From Syntrophomonadaceae bacterium (lineage in GTDB: Bacteria; Bacillota; Dethiobacteria; DTU022), in contig SLQM01000189.1 in NCBI GenBank assembly GCA_007131435.1, positions 1-25,681 on the forward strand: a DNA stretch of 25,681 nt, in the 5' to 3' direction. The notes beneath the pieces are model-generated. The model did no database searches. It had not been told where the DNA came from and worked only from the letters and a program-made list of their open reading frames with translations. How positions within the stretch are numbered: position 1 is the stretch's first letter; each line of letters begins with the position of its first letter. Below, one piece after another: positions 1 through 7,879 of the stretch. A program made the position numbers and the translations under genes.

Positions 1-845
1 AAGAATGTCCATACTGTGCTGAAGAAATATTGGAAGCAGCAATTAAATGTAAACACTGCAAATCTGACCTTACAGATATTCCTGCCCCCGGCACTGGCCG
101 GCAAGAACAGCCCGGAGCGCCTGAAGTGACAGATGGCTCTCCTCCGCCACCTGCATCCCCTCTCCCACCTGTGACACCTGCAAATCTTACGGAGGAACCG
201 ACACCCGGTGTACCGGAACCACCTACCCCGGTTATGCCTGACCAGGGGCCGCCGCAGGTTCCGCCAATTGGGGCAAACCAGGCTTCACCGCCTACTGCGC
301 CCCCCACAACACCCCCGCCACCGTCAGCAAAGCCTGCAGCAGCAGGGGGTAAATACGAATACCCGAAGGCCGGGGTGGGGATGAGGATTTTAGCTTACCT
401 GATTGATGGTATCATCAGTGTAGTACCGATGATCATCTTTTTACCGTTAGCTGTTATTCCCTTTATCAGTTACGTAGAGGTCCAGAGCCAATATGGCGGG
501 CCTGTAGCGGCAGGCCCGGGAGTCGGGATGATTATATTTTTAATCTTTGCCATTATCGTCGGCGGAGGTTGGAGTCTCTTTTATTTCCTCTTCCGGGATG
601 GTTTTGGCGCAGGGCAGAGCTGGGGTAAAAAAATCTGCGGTTTAATGGTCGTTAACCTGGATAATAACCTGCCCTGCGATAAGGGTAAGTCTTTTCTAAG
701 GAATATTATTCTCTGGATCCTCAATGCTCTTGCCGGTTTGAGCATAGTAGAGCTAATTGTGCTTCTGGTTCATGATAAGGGACACCGTCTTGGAGACATG
801 GTCGGCTCGACGCAGGTTATTGAGGTAATTCACTACAAAAGGTAG
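1..845 (+). CDS. RDD-family membrane protein with N-terminal zinc ribbon (5' partial)
   Basis: The reading frame is open from base 3, so the gene starts before the window. The first visible residues form a small zinc ribbon, CPYC-A-E-E-I followed about 12 residues later by CKHC. A proline/threonine-rich linker of about 80 residues follows, which looks disordered. The C-terminal part begins near GVGMRILAYLIDGII, whose Arg and Asp spacing is typical of the RDD domain. It contains about three or four hydrophobic membrane segments and ends in a conserved-looking RLGDMVGSTQV stretch. RDD proteins are integral membrane proteins of mostly unknown role; some have been linked to ion transport. The stop lies 3 nt before the lactate permease start, so the two genes are probably co-transcribed. 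The family call is fairly firm, but no specific function can be given. Confidence 0.8.
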   Translation, partial: ECPYCAEEILEAAIKCKHCKSDLTDIPAPGTGRQEQPGAPEVTDGSPPPPASPLPPVTPANLTEEPTPGVPEPPTPVMPDQGPPQVPPIGANQASPPTAPPTTPPPPSAKPAAAGGKYEYPKAGVGMRILAYLIDGIISVVPMIIFLPLAVIPFISYVEVQSQYGGPVAAGPGVGMIIFLIFAIIVGGGWSLFYFLFRDGFGAGQSWGKKICGLMVVNLDNNLPCDKGKSFLRNIILWILNALAGLSIVELIVLLVHDKGHRLGDMVGSTQVIEVIHYKR

Positions 846-848
846 ACT

Positions 849-2519
849 ATGCAGGCACTGGTATCTCTTACACCTATAGCTGCAGTATTTTTACTGCTTG
901 TTGTTTTCCGCCTTCCGGCCAGGCTGGCCATGCCCCTGGCCTGGGCATATACAGTGCTGATTGCCCTGTTTTTCTGGCAGGTACCGCTTAATATGGTTGC
1001 GGCATCAAGCCTGCAGGGTTTGGTAATAGCTTTTACACTCCTGTATATAGTTTTTGGCGCTATCCTCATGCTGAACACTCTGACTGAAAGCGGTGCAGTG
1101 GAAGTCATGAGGGGGGCATTTTCAAAAATAACCACTGACCGGCGCATCCAGGCAATTATTGTTGCCTGGATGTTTGGCGCTTTTATAGAAGGGGCATCTG
1201 GCTTTGGCACACCTGCTGCAGTTGCTGCTCCGCTGCTAGTTGTTTTAGGTTTTCCTGCCGCTGCAGCCGTGCTAAGCGCTCTAATAATCCAGAGCACTCC
1301 CGTGTCTTTTGGGGTTGTGGGTACGCCAGTTTTACTTGGAGTCGGTTCCGGCCTTGATCACCCTGAAATTCACACTTTCCTGGGTTCCAGCGATATGACC
1401 TCCCCGGAATTTACCTCATACCTTCAGCATATTGCGGGAAATATTGGCATAGTGCATGCACTAATCGGGACTTTTATCCCACTGGTTATGGTGATAATGC
1501 TGACACGCTACTTTGGTGAGCATAAATCCTGGAAAGAAGGGCTTGAAGCAGCGCCATTTGCCATTTTTGCCGGACTTGTGTTTACCATTCCTTATGCCCT
1601 GATTGCCAATTTTGTCGGTCCGGAATTTCCCTCGCTCATTTCTGCCCTGCTTGGGCTTCCCATAGTGGTCTGGGCAGCTAAGAATCGCTTTCTGATACCA
1701 GCAAAAACTTGGGATTTCCCGCAGTTTGCCGATTGGGAGGATTCCTGGATTGGTGAATCAAACAGGATAAAAACTGTTAACAGCACCAGGATGTCTCTTC
1801 TATCCGCCTGGCTGCCATACCTTGTCGTTGCCTTACTGCTCCTGGTGACCAGGATTTGGGGCAGCTTGAAATCCCTCTTAACCGGCGAATCTTTAACCAT
1901 CTATTTTGATAATATCCTGGGCACGGAAATTGGAACTTCCCTGCAGCCGCTCTATTTGCCGGGAACGATGTTTATTCTTGCAGTAATTGCGGCAGTGTTT
2001 ATCCAGGGGATTAAACCTCACAATTTTACCAGGGCGGTAAAAAAGTCTTTTATTACCGTAGCCGGGGCTGCCTTTGCCCTTGGCTTTGCTGTTCCCCTGG
2101 TCAGGATATTTATTAATTCCGGTTTTAATGAAAGTGGGTTTGCAAGTATGCCCATGGTTTTGGCCAGATCCACTGCCGACCTGGCCCAGGGGGCATGGCC
2201 CTTCTTTTCTGCTGTTATCGGGGCACTGGGCGCTTTTATTGCAGGCAGTAATACGATCAGCAATATGATGTTTTCATTTTTCCAGCACCAGGTTGCCCTG
2301 GAAACCGGTTTACCTGCTGCTTTTATTGTTGCCCTGCAGGCAGTTGGCGGTGCAGCAGGCAACATGGTTTGCGTGCATAATGTAGTTGCTGCCTGCGCGA
2401 CAGTAGGCCTTTTAGGAGTCGAGGGGCCTATGATCAGGCGTGTTCTCCTGCCCCTTGCTTATTATCTCCTGGCTGCAGGGCTGATCGGCTTGACTGCGGT
2501 CTACATTTTTCCGCTGTAA
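849..2519 (+). CDS. lctP: L-lactate permease family transporter
   Basis: This 556-residue protein is hydrophobic throughout, with a dozen or more membrane segments. It has the length and landmarks of the LctP/LldP family (lactate:H+ symporters that also carry glycolate). The stretch FGAFIEGASGFGTPAAVAAPLL near residues 110-130 is the family hallmark. A second conserved region, AGSNTISNMMFSFFQHQVA, lies near residue 465 and is followed by GGAAGNMVCVHNVVAA. The ATG is 3 nt after the upstream stop and is preceded by a modest AAAGG ribosome binding site, so translation may be coupled to the RDD gene. The substrate could be lactate or another short hydroxy-acid. No lactate dehydrogenase is present in the window to confirm it. 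Confidence 0.9.
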   Translation: MQALVSLTPIAAVFLLLVVFRLPARLAMPLAWAYTVLIALFFWQVPLNMVAASSLQGLVIAFTLLYIVFGAILMLNTLTESGAVEVMRGAFSKITTDRRIQAIIVAWMFGAFIEGASGFGTPAAVAAPLLVVLGFPAAAAVLSALIIQSTPVSFGVVGTPVLLGVGSGLDHPEIHTFLGSSDMTSPEFTSYLQHIAGNIGIVHALIGTFIPLVMVIMLTRYFGEHKSWKEGLEAAPFAIFAGLVFTIPYALIANFVGPEFPSLISALLGLPIVVWAAKNRFLIPAKTWDFPQFADWEDSWIGESNRIKTVNSTRMSLLSAWLPYLVVALLLLVTRIWGSLKSLLTGESLTIYFDNILGTEIGTSLQPLYLPGTMFILAVIAAVFIQGIKPHNFTRAVKKSFITVAGAAFALGFAVPLVRIFINSGFNESGFASMPMVLARSTADLAQGAWPFFSAVIGALGAFIAGSNTISNMMFSFFQHQVALETGLPAAFIVALQAVGGAAGNMVCVHNVVAACATVGLLGVEGPMIRRVLLPLAYYLLAAGLIGLTAVYIFPL

Positions 2520-2537
2520 ACAAGAGATAGAAAATAG

Positions 2538-3818
2538 TTAATTGAGAAGGTTTAGCGCTTTCAGGTAGTAGTAAATGTGCAGCCCTATATTGAGCTGCAG
2601 GTTGTCATTGGGCAGCAGGGGATTAAAGCCGGTAAACTCTTCAACCTGTTTCAGGCGGTAGCGCAGGGTGTGACGGTGGACATAAAGAGCTTCAGATGCT
2701 TCCTTTAAGCTGCAGTGCTGCAGGTAAACTTTAAGGGTTCGCATCAGGCCCCCGCCGCTGCGCTGGTCGTAAAGCAGCAGCGGTTCAACAGTTTCATGGA
2801 AAACACCTTTAAGCATATCCATGTTTTCAATGTCCATAATCAGGCGGTAAAGGTTCATTGCCCTGAAAGAGACCATGTTGGTATAGTCAAGCAGTTCAAG
2901 CTGGGCTGCCATTTGGGCCTTTTCTGCTTCACCGAGGGCCTGTTTCAAGTCTTTGTAGCTTTTATGAATATTGCTCTGGCCGAACCTGATTGTACAGTCC
3001 GGGGCTATGCCCTCTAAATTTTTACTTAGCATTTTGGCGATGCTAAATTCATCTGAACTGGATAGTTTTGATTGTTCCTGCTGCACAAGCAGAAGGAACG
3101 CTCCATCCCTGGGTCCGATCATGAAGGGTATATTCTGATTTTTTAATAATACAACTACCTTTTGCTCAATTTCTTTTAAGATCTGATAGTTTCTCTCCGC
3201 GCTTATGTATTCACTGGCCCGGTCATCTCTACAGACTGTAATCAGCAATACCATGATCGGGTTTTCAGGATTAATATTTATTCTTTCAACTTCCAGCTGA
3301 AACAGCTCGGGGGCATCGTGTTCAATTATTTTCTGCCAGAGGTTTTTCATAGTTTCAATATGGATTTTTAATCTTTCATTGTCAGGTTTCAATTTTTCTG
3401 TTTTTATTACAGCTTGTTTATCATCATTTACAGTTATTAACTCATTCATTAAAGCGCGGGTAAGATTTTTAAAACTAGCTTCAGGGGGAATCTGGATTAG
3501 CGGAATATTATAGCTTTTTAATAGCTGGACAAAAGAAGAAGGTATTTCTAACAGGTAATGGCCGGTCTGAATTGCTATTGCGCCCAGCCCTTTGCTGGCA
3601 AATAAGTCGGCCATAGCCTTTTGCTCTTCCAGGCTGTCTGCATTGAAACCGTGGGCGGTGGTGATCAAGAATTCGCCAGGTTCAATGTGACTTAAATCAT
3701 CTAGAATTTCAAGAATATTAACCCACAAAATTCTATTCTGCATTCCTGCTTTGCCGGTTAAAAGGCGGCAATCTTTAAAAATATCCATTCCCAAGGCCTT
3801 CTCGACAGTTAAGGACAT
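2538..3818 (-). CDS. PucR-family transcriptional regulator
   Basis: This is a 426-residue regulator of the PucR/CdaR type. The N-terminal 120 or so residues form a PucR domain (TVEKALGMDIFKDCRLLTG, then a GEFLITTAHGF segment), which in known members senses a small catabolite. The middle holds a degenerate GGDEF-like region. The C-terminus carries the PucR helix-turn-helix, YLQHCSLKEASEALYVHRHTL-like, around residues 365-415. The ATG at 3818 is preferred because GGGTGG lies about 10 nt before it; a TTG at 3827 in the same frame sits too close to that site. The gene is divergent from kamB and convergent with lctP, with an 18-nt gap to the lctP stop. Family members usually control adjacent catabolic genes, so the kam operon or lctP are the likely targets. 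That regulatory link is inference. Confidence 0.9.
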   Translation of the reverse strand: MSLTVEKALGMDIFKDCRLLTGKAGMQNRILWVNILEILDDLSHIEPGEFLITTAHGFNADSLEEQKAMADLFASKGLGAIAIQTGHYLLEIPSSFVQLLKSYNIPLIQIPPEASFKNLTRALMNELITVNDDKQAVIKTEKLKPDNERLKIHIETMKNLWQKIIEHDAPELFQLEVERININPENPIMVLLITVCRDDRASEYISAERNYQILKEIEQKVVVLLKNQNIPFMIGPRDGAFLLLVQQEQSKLSSSDEFSIAKMLSKNLEGIAPDCTIRFGQSNIHKSYKDLKQALGEAEKAQMAAQLELLDYTNMVSFRAMNLYRLIMDIENMDMLKGVFHETVEPLLLYDQRSGGGLMRTLKVYLQHCSLKEASEALYVHRHTLRYRLKQVEEFTGFNPLLPNDNLQLNIGLHIYYYLKALNLLN

Positions 3819-3974
3819 GTTTAACAACCACCCATCATTTTTAACTCCTATTTAGCACTATTGTGGAAGATTGTGGAATAACAATCCTTCCGGTTTAGCG
3901 AACTCTTTTTTCAAACTAAGCTTCACGGTAGTGTTAGAAAGATCTTCGCTATTTTTCATTATTATCCTGCTCTT

Positions 3975-3991
3975 TTATACACGATGTATAA
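3975..3991. repeat. Perfect palindrome TTATACA-CGA-TGTATAA
   Basis: Seven-base arms are separated by CGA, a size and symmetry typical of a dimeric helix-turn-helix operator. It lies about midway between the divergent pucR-like gene and kamB. It overlaps no recognised promoter, and the regulator that binds it is unknown. Confidence 0.5.
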
Positions 3992-4058
3992 GTAAAGCTG
4001 CTCATTTTTAGCCTGCTAAACCGATGACCTTCGCTGCATTCTTTGCTAAACTTAACCT

Positions 4059-4180
4059 GATTCTACTGCTTAAAGAATAATTGCGGGTTTAACGTTAATT
4101 ATAGAATTTGCCTGTTTAGCCGAAGTACTCACCGCATAATATTGCAATTAAAATTCGCAGGCGCAGTAGAATCTTTTTTT
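4059..4180 (+). promoter_or_regulatory. Candidate structured leader upstream of kamB
   Basis: GATTCTACTGC at 4059-4069 is the exact reverse complement of GCAGTAGAATC at 4163-4173, and the second arm is followed directly by seven Ts. Inside, TGCGG (4082-4086) can pair with CCGCA (4132-4136), extended by one pair across a bulge. This resembles the closing P1 helix of a leader RNA about 115 nt long, ending at a T-tract some 28 nt before the kamB start. I recognise no known riboswitch class here; the B12-box and lysine-riboswitch landmarks are absent. A DNA-level operator is an alternative reading. Confidence 0.4.
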
Positions 4181-4207
4181 ATCCTTTTCCAGGCGGGAAT
4201 AATATAT

Positions 4208-5251
4208 ATGGACAGGTTGTATAAAACCTTAACTGAACAGGGATACAAAACGACTTCCATAGTCGGAATGACGAAAAATGTTGGTAAAACTGTAACCCTT
4301 AATTACCTGGTTAAGGAGTTTGAGAAAAGCGGTAAAAAAGTAGGTCTACTGTCTGCGGGTTATGATGGAGAAAGGGTTGACAGGCTGACGCTAAAAGATA
4401 AACCGCGGATTTACGCTCCGGCAAATGCCGTTGTTGCTACCGCAGAAGCCTGTTTTAAAGTTGCAGAAGCGCGCTTAGAATATCTTGAAGCCAGTTCAGT
4501 GTCGACCCCGCTGGGTGAAGTTTACCTGGCCCGGGTTTTGGAACCGGGCCTGGTTGAACTGGCAGGCCCGGCAAGTGTTAGCGGCCTGAGGGGCCTGATT
4601 ACTAAAATGTATAGCTATGGCTGCGAAGCCGTCCTGGTGGATGGGGCAATCAACAGGATTGCATCGGCATCTCCCGCTGTAAGCGAGAGCAGCATTCTGG
4701 CAACCGGTGCATCTCTTGGGCCGACCATGGATGATGTAATCAAGAAAACGATCTTCCGATGTGAGCTTTTTAATACCCCGGAAGTTGAAGATGGACAATT
4801 ATTAGATCAAGCACTATCCGGGTTAAATGATGGCGAGGCGGTACACCTGTCCCTCTGCAGTGATGGTTATAAACCGGATCCGATCCGTGCTCCATTACCG
4901 ATGCAGGCCGGGTCACAGGTCATAGGTAAATGCGATAACAATACCGCTGCCCTGGTTTTTGGCGGGGCGCTGATTGACGGCTTGATAGAAGAGCTGATCA
5001 ATAATTTTGATAAGCCGCCAATTGTTATTGTCAGGGATGCTACAAAGCTTTTTATTTCGCCTGAAAATTATTACCGCTTTATTAACAGGGGGGGAAAGCT
5101 GAGAGTCTTAAAAAGGATCAATTTGGCTGCAGTTACCCTTAATCCCACTGATCCGGCCGGGCGCGGTTATGACCCCCGTATGTTTCTTGAGAAAATGCTG
5201 GAAGCGCTTAAACCCACCCCTGTATTTGACCTGGTTTATGAAAACGCTTAG
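4208..5251 (+). CDS. kamB: KamB-like reactivase ATPase of lysine 5,6-aminomutase
   Basis: This 347-residue soluble protein has a Walker A loop, GMTKNVGKT, at residues 20-28, followed by a helix and strand typical of P-loop NTPases. The segment GCEAVLVDGAINR near residue 150 could supply the Walker B strand. It sits directly upstream of kamD and kamE, where lysine-fermenting bacteria carry KamB, thought to help reactivate the B12-dependent mutase after its cofactor is damaged. The ATG at 4208 is preferred over an in-frame TTG at 4142, because AGGCGGG lies about 10 nt upstream of the ATG and nothing comparable precedes the TTG. The usual partner KamC (a MutS-related ATPase) is not next to it. 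The name rests on context plus remembered family resemblance. Confidence 0.75.
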   Translation: MDRLYKTLTEQGYKTTSIVGMTKNVGKTVTLNYLVKEFEKSGKKVGLLSAGYDGERVDRLTLKDKPRIYAPANAVVATAEACFKVAEARLEYLEASSVSTPLGEVYLARVLEPGLVELAGPASVSGLRGLITKMYSYGCEAVLVDGAINRIASASPAVSESSILATGASLGPTMDDVIKKTIFRCELFNTPEVEDGQLLDQALSGLNDGEAVHLSLCSDGYKPDPIRAPLPMQAGSQVIGKCDNNTAALVFGGALIDGLIEELINNFDKPPIVIVRDATKLFISPENYYRFINRGGKLRVLKRINLAAVTLNPTDPAGRGYDPRMFLEKMLEALKPTPVFDLVYENA

Positions 5252-5304
5252 CAAAGCCTGTTTATAAATGATTTATAATCTTTAGCTGAAAGGATGAAAA
5301 CCAC

Positions 5305-6882
5305 TTGGAGCAAAAACTAAATCTCGACCAGCAAAAAGTTGATTTGGCCAGGGCAACTGCCGCTAAAATAGCCGAAAAACTCCACTCGTGGATTGGTGAC
5401 TATACTACTACAACTACAGAGCGGGCAGCAGCAAGGTTGCTTGGCATTGATGGTGTAGATCACGAGAGTGTGCCCTTGCCGAACGTAATGGTAGATAAGC
5501 TGCAAAAAGAGGGTATTTTAGATCGCGGCCTGGTTCCCTGGCTCTCTATGGCAGTTGTTGCCAGGAACCAGTCGCCCCAGGGCATTGCCGAGTCACTGGC
5601 GTCTGGAAAGCTTCAGGTAAGTGAAATAACAGCCCTGCCTGAAGATAAATGGATGGTCGTTGCTGACAGTTTAGCTGAAGAGGCTGCAGCAAAAATCAGG
5701 GCAACCAGGACTAAAAGGGAAGAGATGAAAAAGAAAGCTAACCCTTGCGGCAAACCCATGCTTTACGTGATTGTTGCAACCGGTGATGTTTATGAAGATG
5801 CTGTTCAGGCAAAAGCAGCAGCCCTGCAGGGCGCTGATATTGTAGCGGTTATCAGGCACACCGGCCAGAGCCTGCTGGACTATGTGCCTTATGGCCCTAC
5901 TGCCGAAGGCTTTGGCGGAACTTATGCCACCCAGGAGAATTTTCGTATAGTTCGCAAGGCGCTTGATGAAGCCGGCGAAGAAACAGGACGCTACATTCAA
6001 CTTGTTAATTATGCTTCGGGGCTCTGTATGCCGGAAATTTCGGTGATGGGAGCAATTGAGCGTCTGGACATGATGCTAAATGATGCTATGTACGGTATCC
6101 TGTTCCGTGATATTAACATGAAAAGAACATTTATTGACCAGCATTTTTCAAGAATGATCAATGCTTATGCCGGTATCATCATTAACACCGGCGAAGACAA
6201 CTATTTAACCACTGCAGATGCTTTTGAGCAGGGGCACACCGTGCTTGCATCCCAGTTTATTAACGAACAGCTCGGGCTGCGTTCCGGCCTGAAAGAAGAG
6301 CAGATGGGTTTGGGCCACGCTTTTGAAATTGACCCTTCCATGGAAGATGGTTTAATGTTGGAAATCGCCCAGGCCCAGCTTTGCCGTGAACTCTTTCCCC
6401 GCTCCCCTTTAAAGTATATGCCCCCGACCAAGCATGTCACCGGGGATATCTTTAAAACTTACCTGGTCAACGGTATGTTTAATTTTGTTTCCATTTTAAC
6501 CGGCCAGGAGATCCAGCTTCTTGGTATGCTGACAGAGGCTATTCACACTCCTTTTATCAGTGATCGCTATCTCAGTATTGCCAATGCCCACTACATTTTT
6601 AATAATGCCAAAGGTTTAGGCGCTGACATAATGTTTAAAGAAGGTGGACGGATCCAGCAGCGGGCGGAAAAACTTTTAAACGAGGCCTGTGATATGCTCC
6701 AGGATATAGAAAAAATTGGTCTTGAAACGGCCATGGAGAAAGGCTACTTTGCCGATATCAATAGAAGTATTGACGGGGGTAAAGGCAGCAGCGGGGTTTT
6801 GAAAAAAGCGCCCGGCTATTACAACCCCTTTATAAAGATTTTCATGAATGGGCTGGCCGATATGGAAGGGAGGCTTTCCTGA
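5305..6882 (+). CDS. kamD: Lysine 5,6-aminomutase alpha subunit
   Basis: The 525-residue product matches the large subunit of D-lysine / L-beta-lysine 5,6-aminomutase from end to end. Family landmarks include MEQKLNLD at the start, TTTERAAARLLGIDGVD near 40-55, LLDYVPYGPTAEGFGGTYATQENFR near 190-215, FRDINMKRT, and HTPFISDRYLSIANAHYIFNN near 405-425. With KamE it moves an amino group from C6 to C5 using pyridoxal phosphate and adenosylcobalamin. On beta-lysine the product is 3,5-diaminohexanoate. Translation very likely begins at TTG 5305: the next residues reproduce the family's MExKLNLD start, and AAGGA lies 11 nt upstream. The kamB stop is 53 nt before and kamE begins 1 nt after the stop, which indicates one operon. 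Confidence 0.95.
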   Translation: MEQKLNLDQQKVDLARATAAKIAEKLHSWIGDYTTTTTERAAARLLGIDGVDHESVPLPNVMVDKLQKEGILDRGLVPWLSMAVVARNQSPQGIAESLASGKLQVSEITALPEDKWMVVADSLAEEAAAKIRATRTKREEMKKKANPCGKPMLYVIVATGDVYEDAVQAKAAALQGADIVAVIRHTGQSLLDYVPYGPTAEGFGGTYATQENFRIVRKALDEAGEETGRYIQLVNYASGLCMPEISVMGAIERLDMMLNDAMYGILFRDINMKRTFIDQHFSRMINAYAGIIINTGEDNYLTTADAFEQGHTVLASQFINEQLGLRSGLKEEQMGLGHAFEIDPSMEDGLMLEIAQAQLCRELFPRSPLKYMPPTKHVTGDIFKTYLVNGMFNFVSILTGQEIQLLGMLTEAIHTPFISDRYLSIANAHYIFNNAKGLGADIMFKEGGRIQQRAEKLLNEACDMLQDIEKIGLETAMEKGYFADINRSIDGGKGSSGVLKKAPGYYNPFIKIFMNGLADMEGRLS

Positions 6883-6883
6883 T

Positions 6884-7639
6884 ATGAGCAAAGATTTATC
6901 AAGAATAAAAGCATATGGAGACACTTTAAATGACGGGGCAACCCAGGTCAGTTTTACCCTGCCCGTCCCGGCCGGGGATGAAGCCAGGGAAGCTGCCCGG
7001 CAGATGGCCCTGAAGATGGGCCTAGAAGAACCTTCTATAACTTTCATGGCCGATCTTGGGGCGGGGTTTTCTTTTTTTGTCGTATATGGAAAGTGCAAAC
7101 ATACGGTAGATTATTCTGCTATCAAAATCCCCAAGAAGCAGCAGGAAATTTTAAGCTACTATGAAATAAATGACCTGATTAAGAAAGAGCTGGGCCGTAA
7201 GGTGGTTGTTGTCGCTGCCTGCACGGGAAGCGATGCCCATACGGTTGGAATAGATGCCATTATCAACATGAAAGGCTACATGGGAGAATACGGCCTGGAG
7301 CGCTATCCCGAGATTGAAGCCTATAACCTGGGCAGCCAGGTGCCGAATGCTGACCTGCTGGCGAAAGCGGTTGAACTAAATGCCGACGCCGTGCTGGTCT
7401 CGCAGGTAGTTACCCAGAAAAATATTCACCTGGAAAACTTAACAGAACTGGTGGAATTGGCAGAAGCTGAAGGCCTGCGGGATAAAGTGCTGTTAATTTG
7501 CGGAGGCCCCCGGATTTCACATGAACTGGCCATAGAGCTGGGTTATGAAGCCGGTTTTGGACCCGGCACTTTGCCAAATCATGTGGGGTCTTATATTGTG
7601 GCCGAACTGGTAAGGAGAAAGAAAACCGAAAAAAGTTAA
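6884..7639 (+). CDS. kamE: Lysine 5,6-aminomutase beta subunit (B12- and PLP-binding)
   Basis: This 251-residue subunit carries the cobalamin-binding signature D-x-H-x-x-G in SDAHTVG, with the cobalt ligand at His119. Eleven residues further on, in INMKG, is Lys130. In the characterised clostridial enzyme the matching His and Lys (also 11 apart) bind cobalamin and form the Schiff base with PLP, so both cofactor sites look intact. The rest is a Rossmann-like B12 domain (VVVVAAC, then DAVLVSQ and VLLICGG). The frame is open upstream to 6848, but the ATG at 6884 has GGAAGGGAGG just before it and lies 1 nt after the kamD stop. Translation is therefore probably coupled to kamD. The protein is cytosolic and assembles with KamD. 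Confidence 0.95.
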   Translation: MSKDLSRIKAYGDTLNDGATQVSFTLPVPAGDEAREAARQMALKMGLEEPSITFMADLGAGFSFFVVYGKCKHTVDYSAIKIPKKQQEILSYYEINDLIKKELGRKVVVVAACTGSDAHTVGIDAIINMKGYMGEYGLERYPEIEAYNLGSQVPNADLLAKAVELNADAVLVSQVVTQKNIHLENLTELVELAEAEGLRDKVLLICGGPRISHELAIELGYEAGFGPGTLPNHVGSYIVAELVRRKKTEKS

Positions 7640-7644
7640 AAAGT

Positions 7645-7675
7645 GGGGCAGGCTGATTAGACTGCCCCCTTTCGT
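7645..7675 (+). terminator. Intrinsic terminator after kamE
   Basis: GGGGCAG (7645-7651) pairs with CTGCCCC (7662-7668) across a 10-nt loop, followed by a weak T-tract (CTTTCGTT). It is positioned to end the kamB-kamD-kamE transcript. Confidence 0.7.
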
Positions 7676-7720
7676 TAGGGAGGTGATTTATGCCACAGTG
7701 AAAGACCTGTAATAATCTTT

Positions 7721-7800
7721 GCAATGGGGGCGGTCAAACGTCCCGAAGCGCAGCCTAGGCCGGAAGAAAGACGATGGAACCGTCACCATGGCTTAATGCT
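7721..7800 (+). promoter_or_regulatory. Leader element copy 1, upstream of nhaC
   Basis: This is the first of three leaders sharing the core GATGGAACCG (7773-7782 here). GCAATGG at 7721-7727 can pair with CCATGGC at 7786-7792 (six of seven pairs), enclosing a hairpin GGGGCG/CGTCCC and a GAC/GTC stem closing on the core. Downstream of the core it shares a TGGCTTA word with copy 2. It lies about 100 nt before the nhaC start in the gap after the kamE terminator. It resembles a structured cis-regulatory RNA of unknown class; the ligand and mechanism are unknown. Confidence 0.5.
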
Positions 7801-7879
7801 GTAGTTTTAAAAACTTAGCGAGAAAGCAAGTAGTTAGTTGCAGTAACAGTAACAAATAATATATTGGGAGGTTTTAAAA

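Larger units (their letters stand above)
3819..4207. promoter_or_regulatory. Divergent control region between pucR-like gene and kamB
   Basis: This 389-bp gene-free stretch separates two divergent genes. It holds four copies of GTTTAGC in both orientations (3893-3899 and 4114-4120 forward; 4015-4021 and 4045-4051 reverse) plus a TTTAGCAC at 3851. It also contains a tandem 10-bp repeat, ATTGTGGAAG/ATTGTGGAAT, at 3860-3879. A perfect 7+7 palindrome lies at 3975-3991 and a TTAACGTTAA palindrome at 4089-4098. An 11-bp inverted repeat spans 4059-4173. I see no convincing sigma-A promoter pair. The repeated words are candidate operators for the PucR-type regulator. Confidence 0.5.

Noticed and set aside
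833..1297. A 154-codon minus-strand frame at the RDD/lctP junction.
   Set aside because: Low-complexity Ala/Thr/Ser-rich shadow of lctP.
3819..4207. Cobalamin or lysine riboswitch upstream of the B12-dependent mutase genes.
   Set aside because: No B12-box (GCCAGGAGACC-like) and none of the conserved lysine-riboswitch junction sequences are visible.
7770..7790. T-box riboswitch, because TGGAACC matches the T-box bulge pattern TGGNACC in all three leader copies.
   Set aside because: I find no Stem I landmarks (AGTA, GGTG and AGAGA motifs, specifier loop) upstream, the elements are short, and the core closes as its own small stem. A degenerate T-box cannot be fully excluded without a covariance search.
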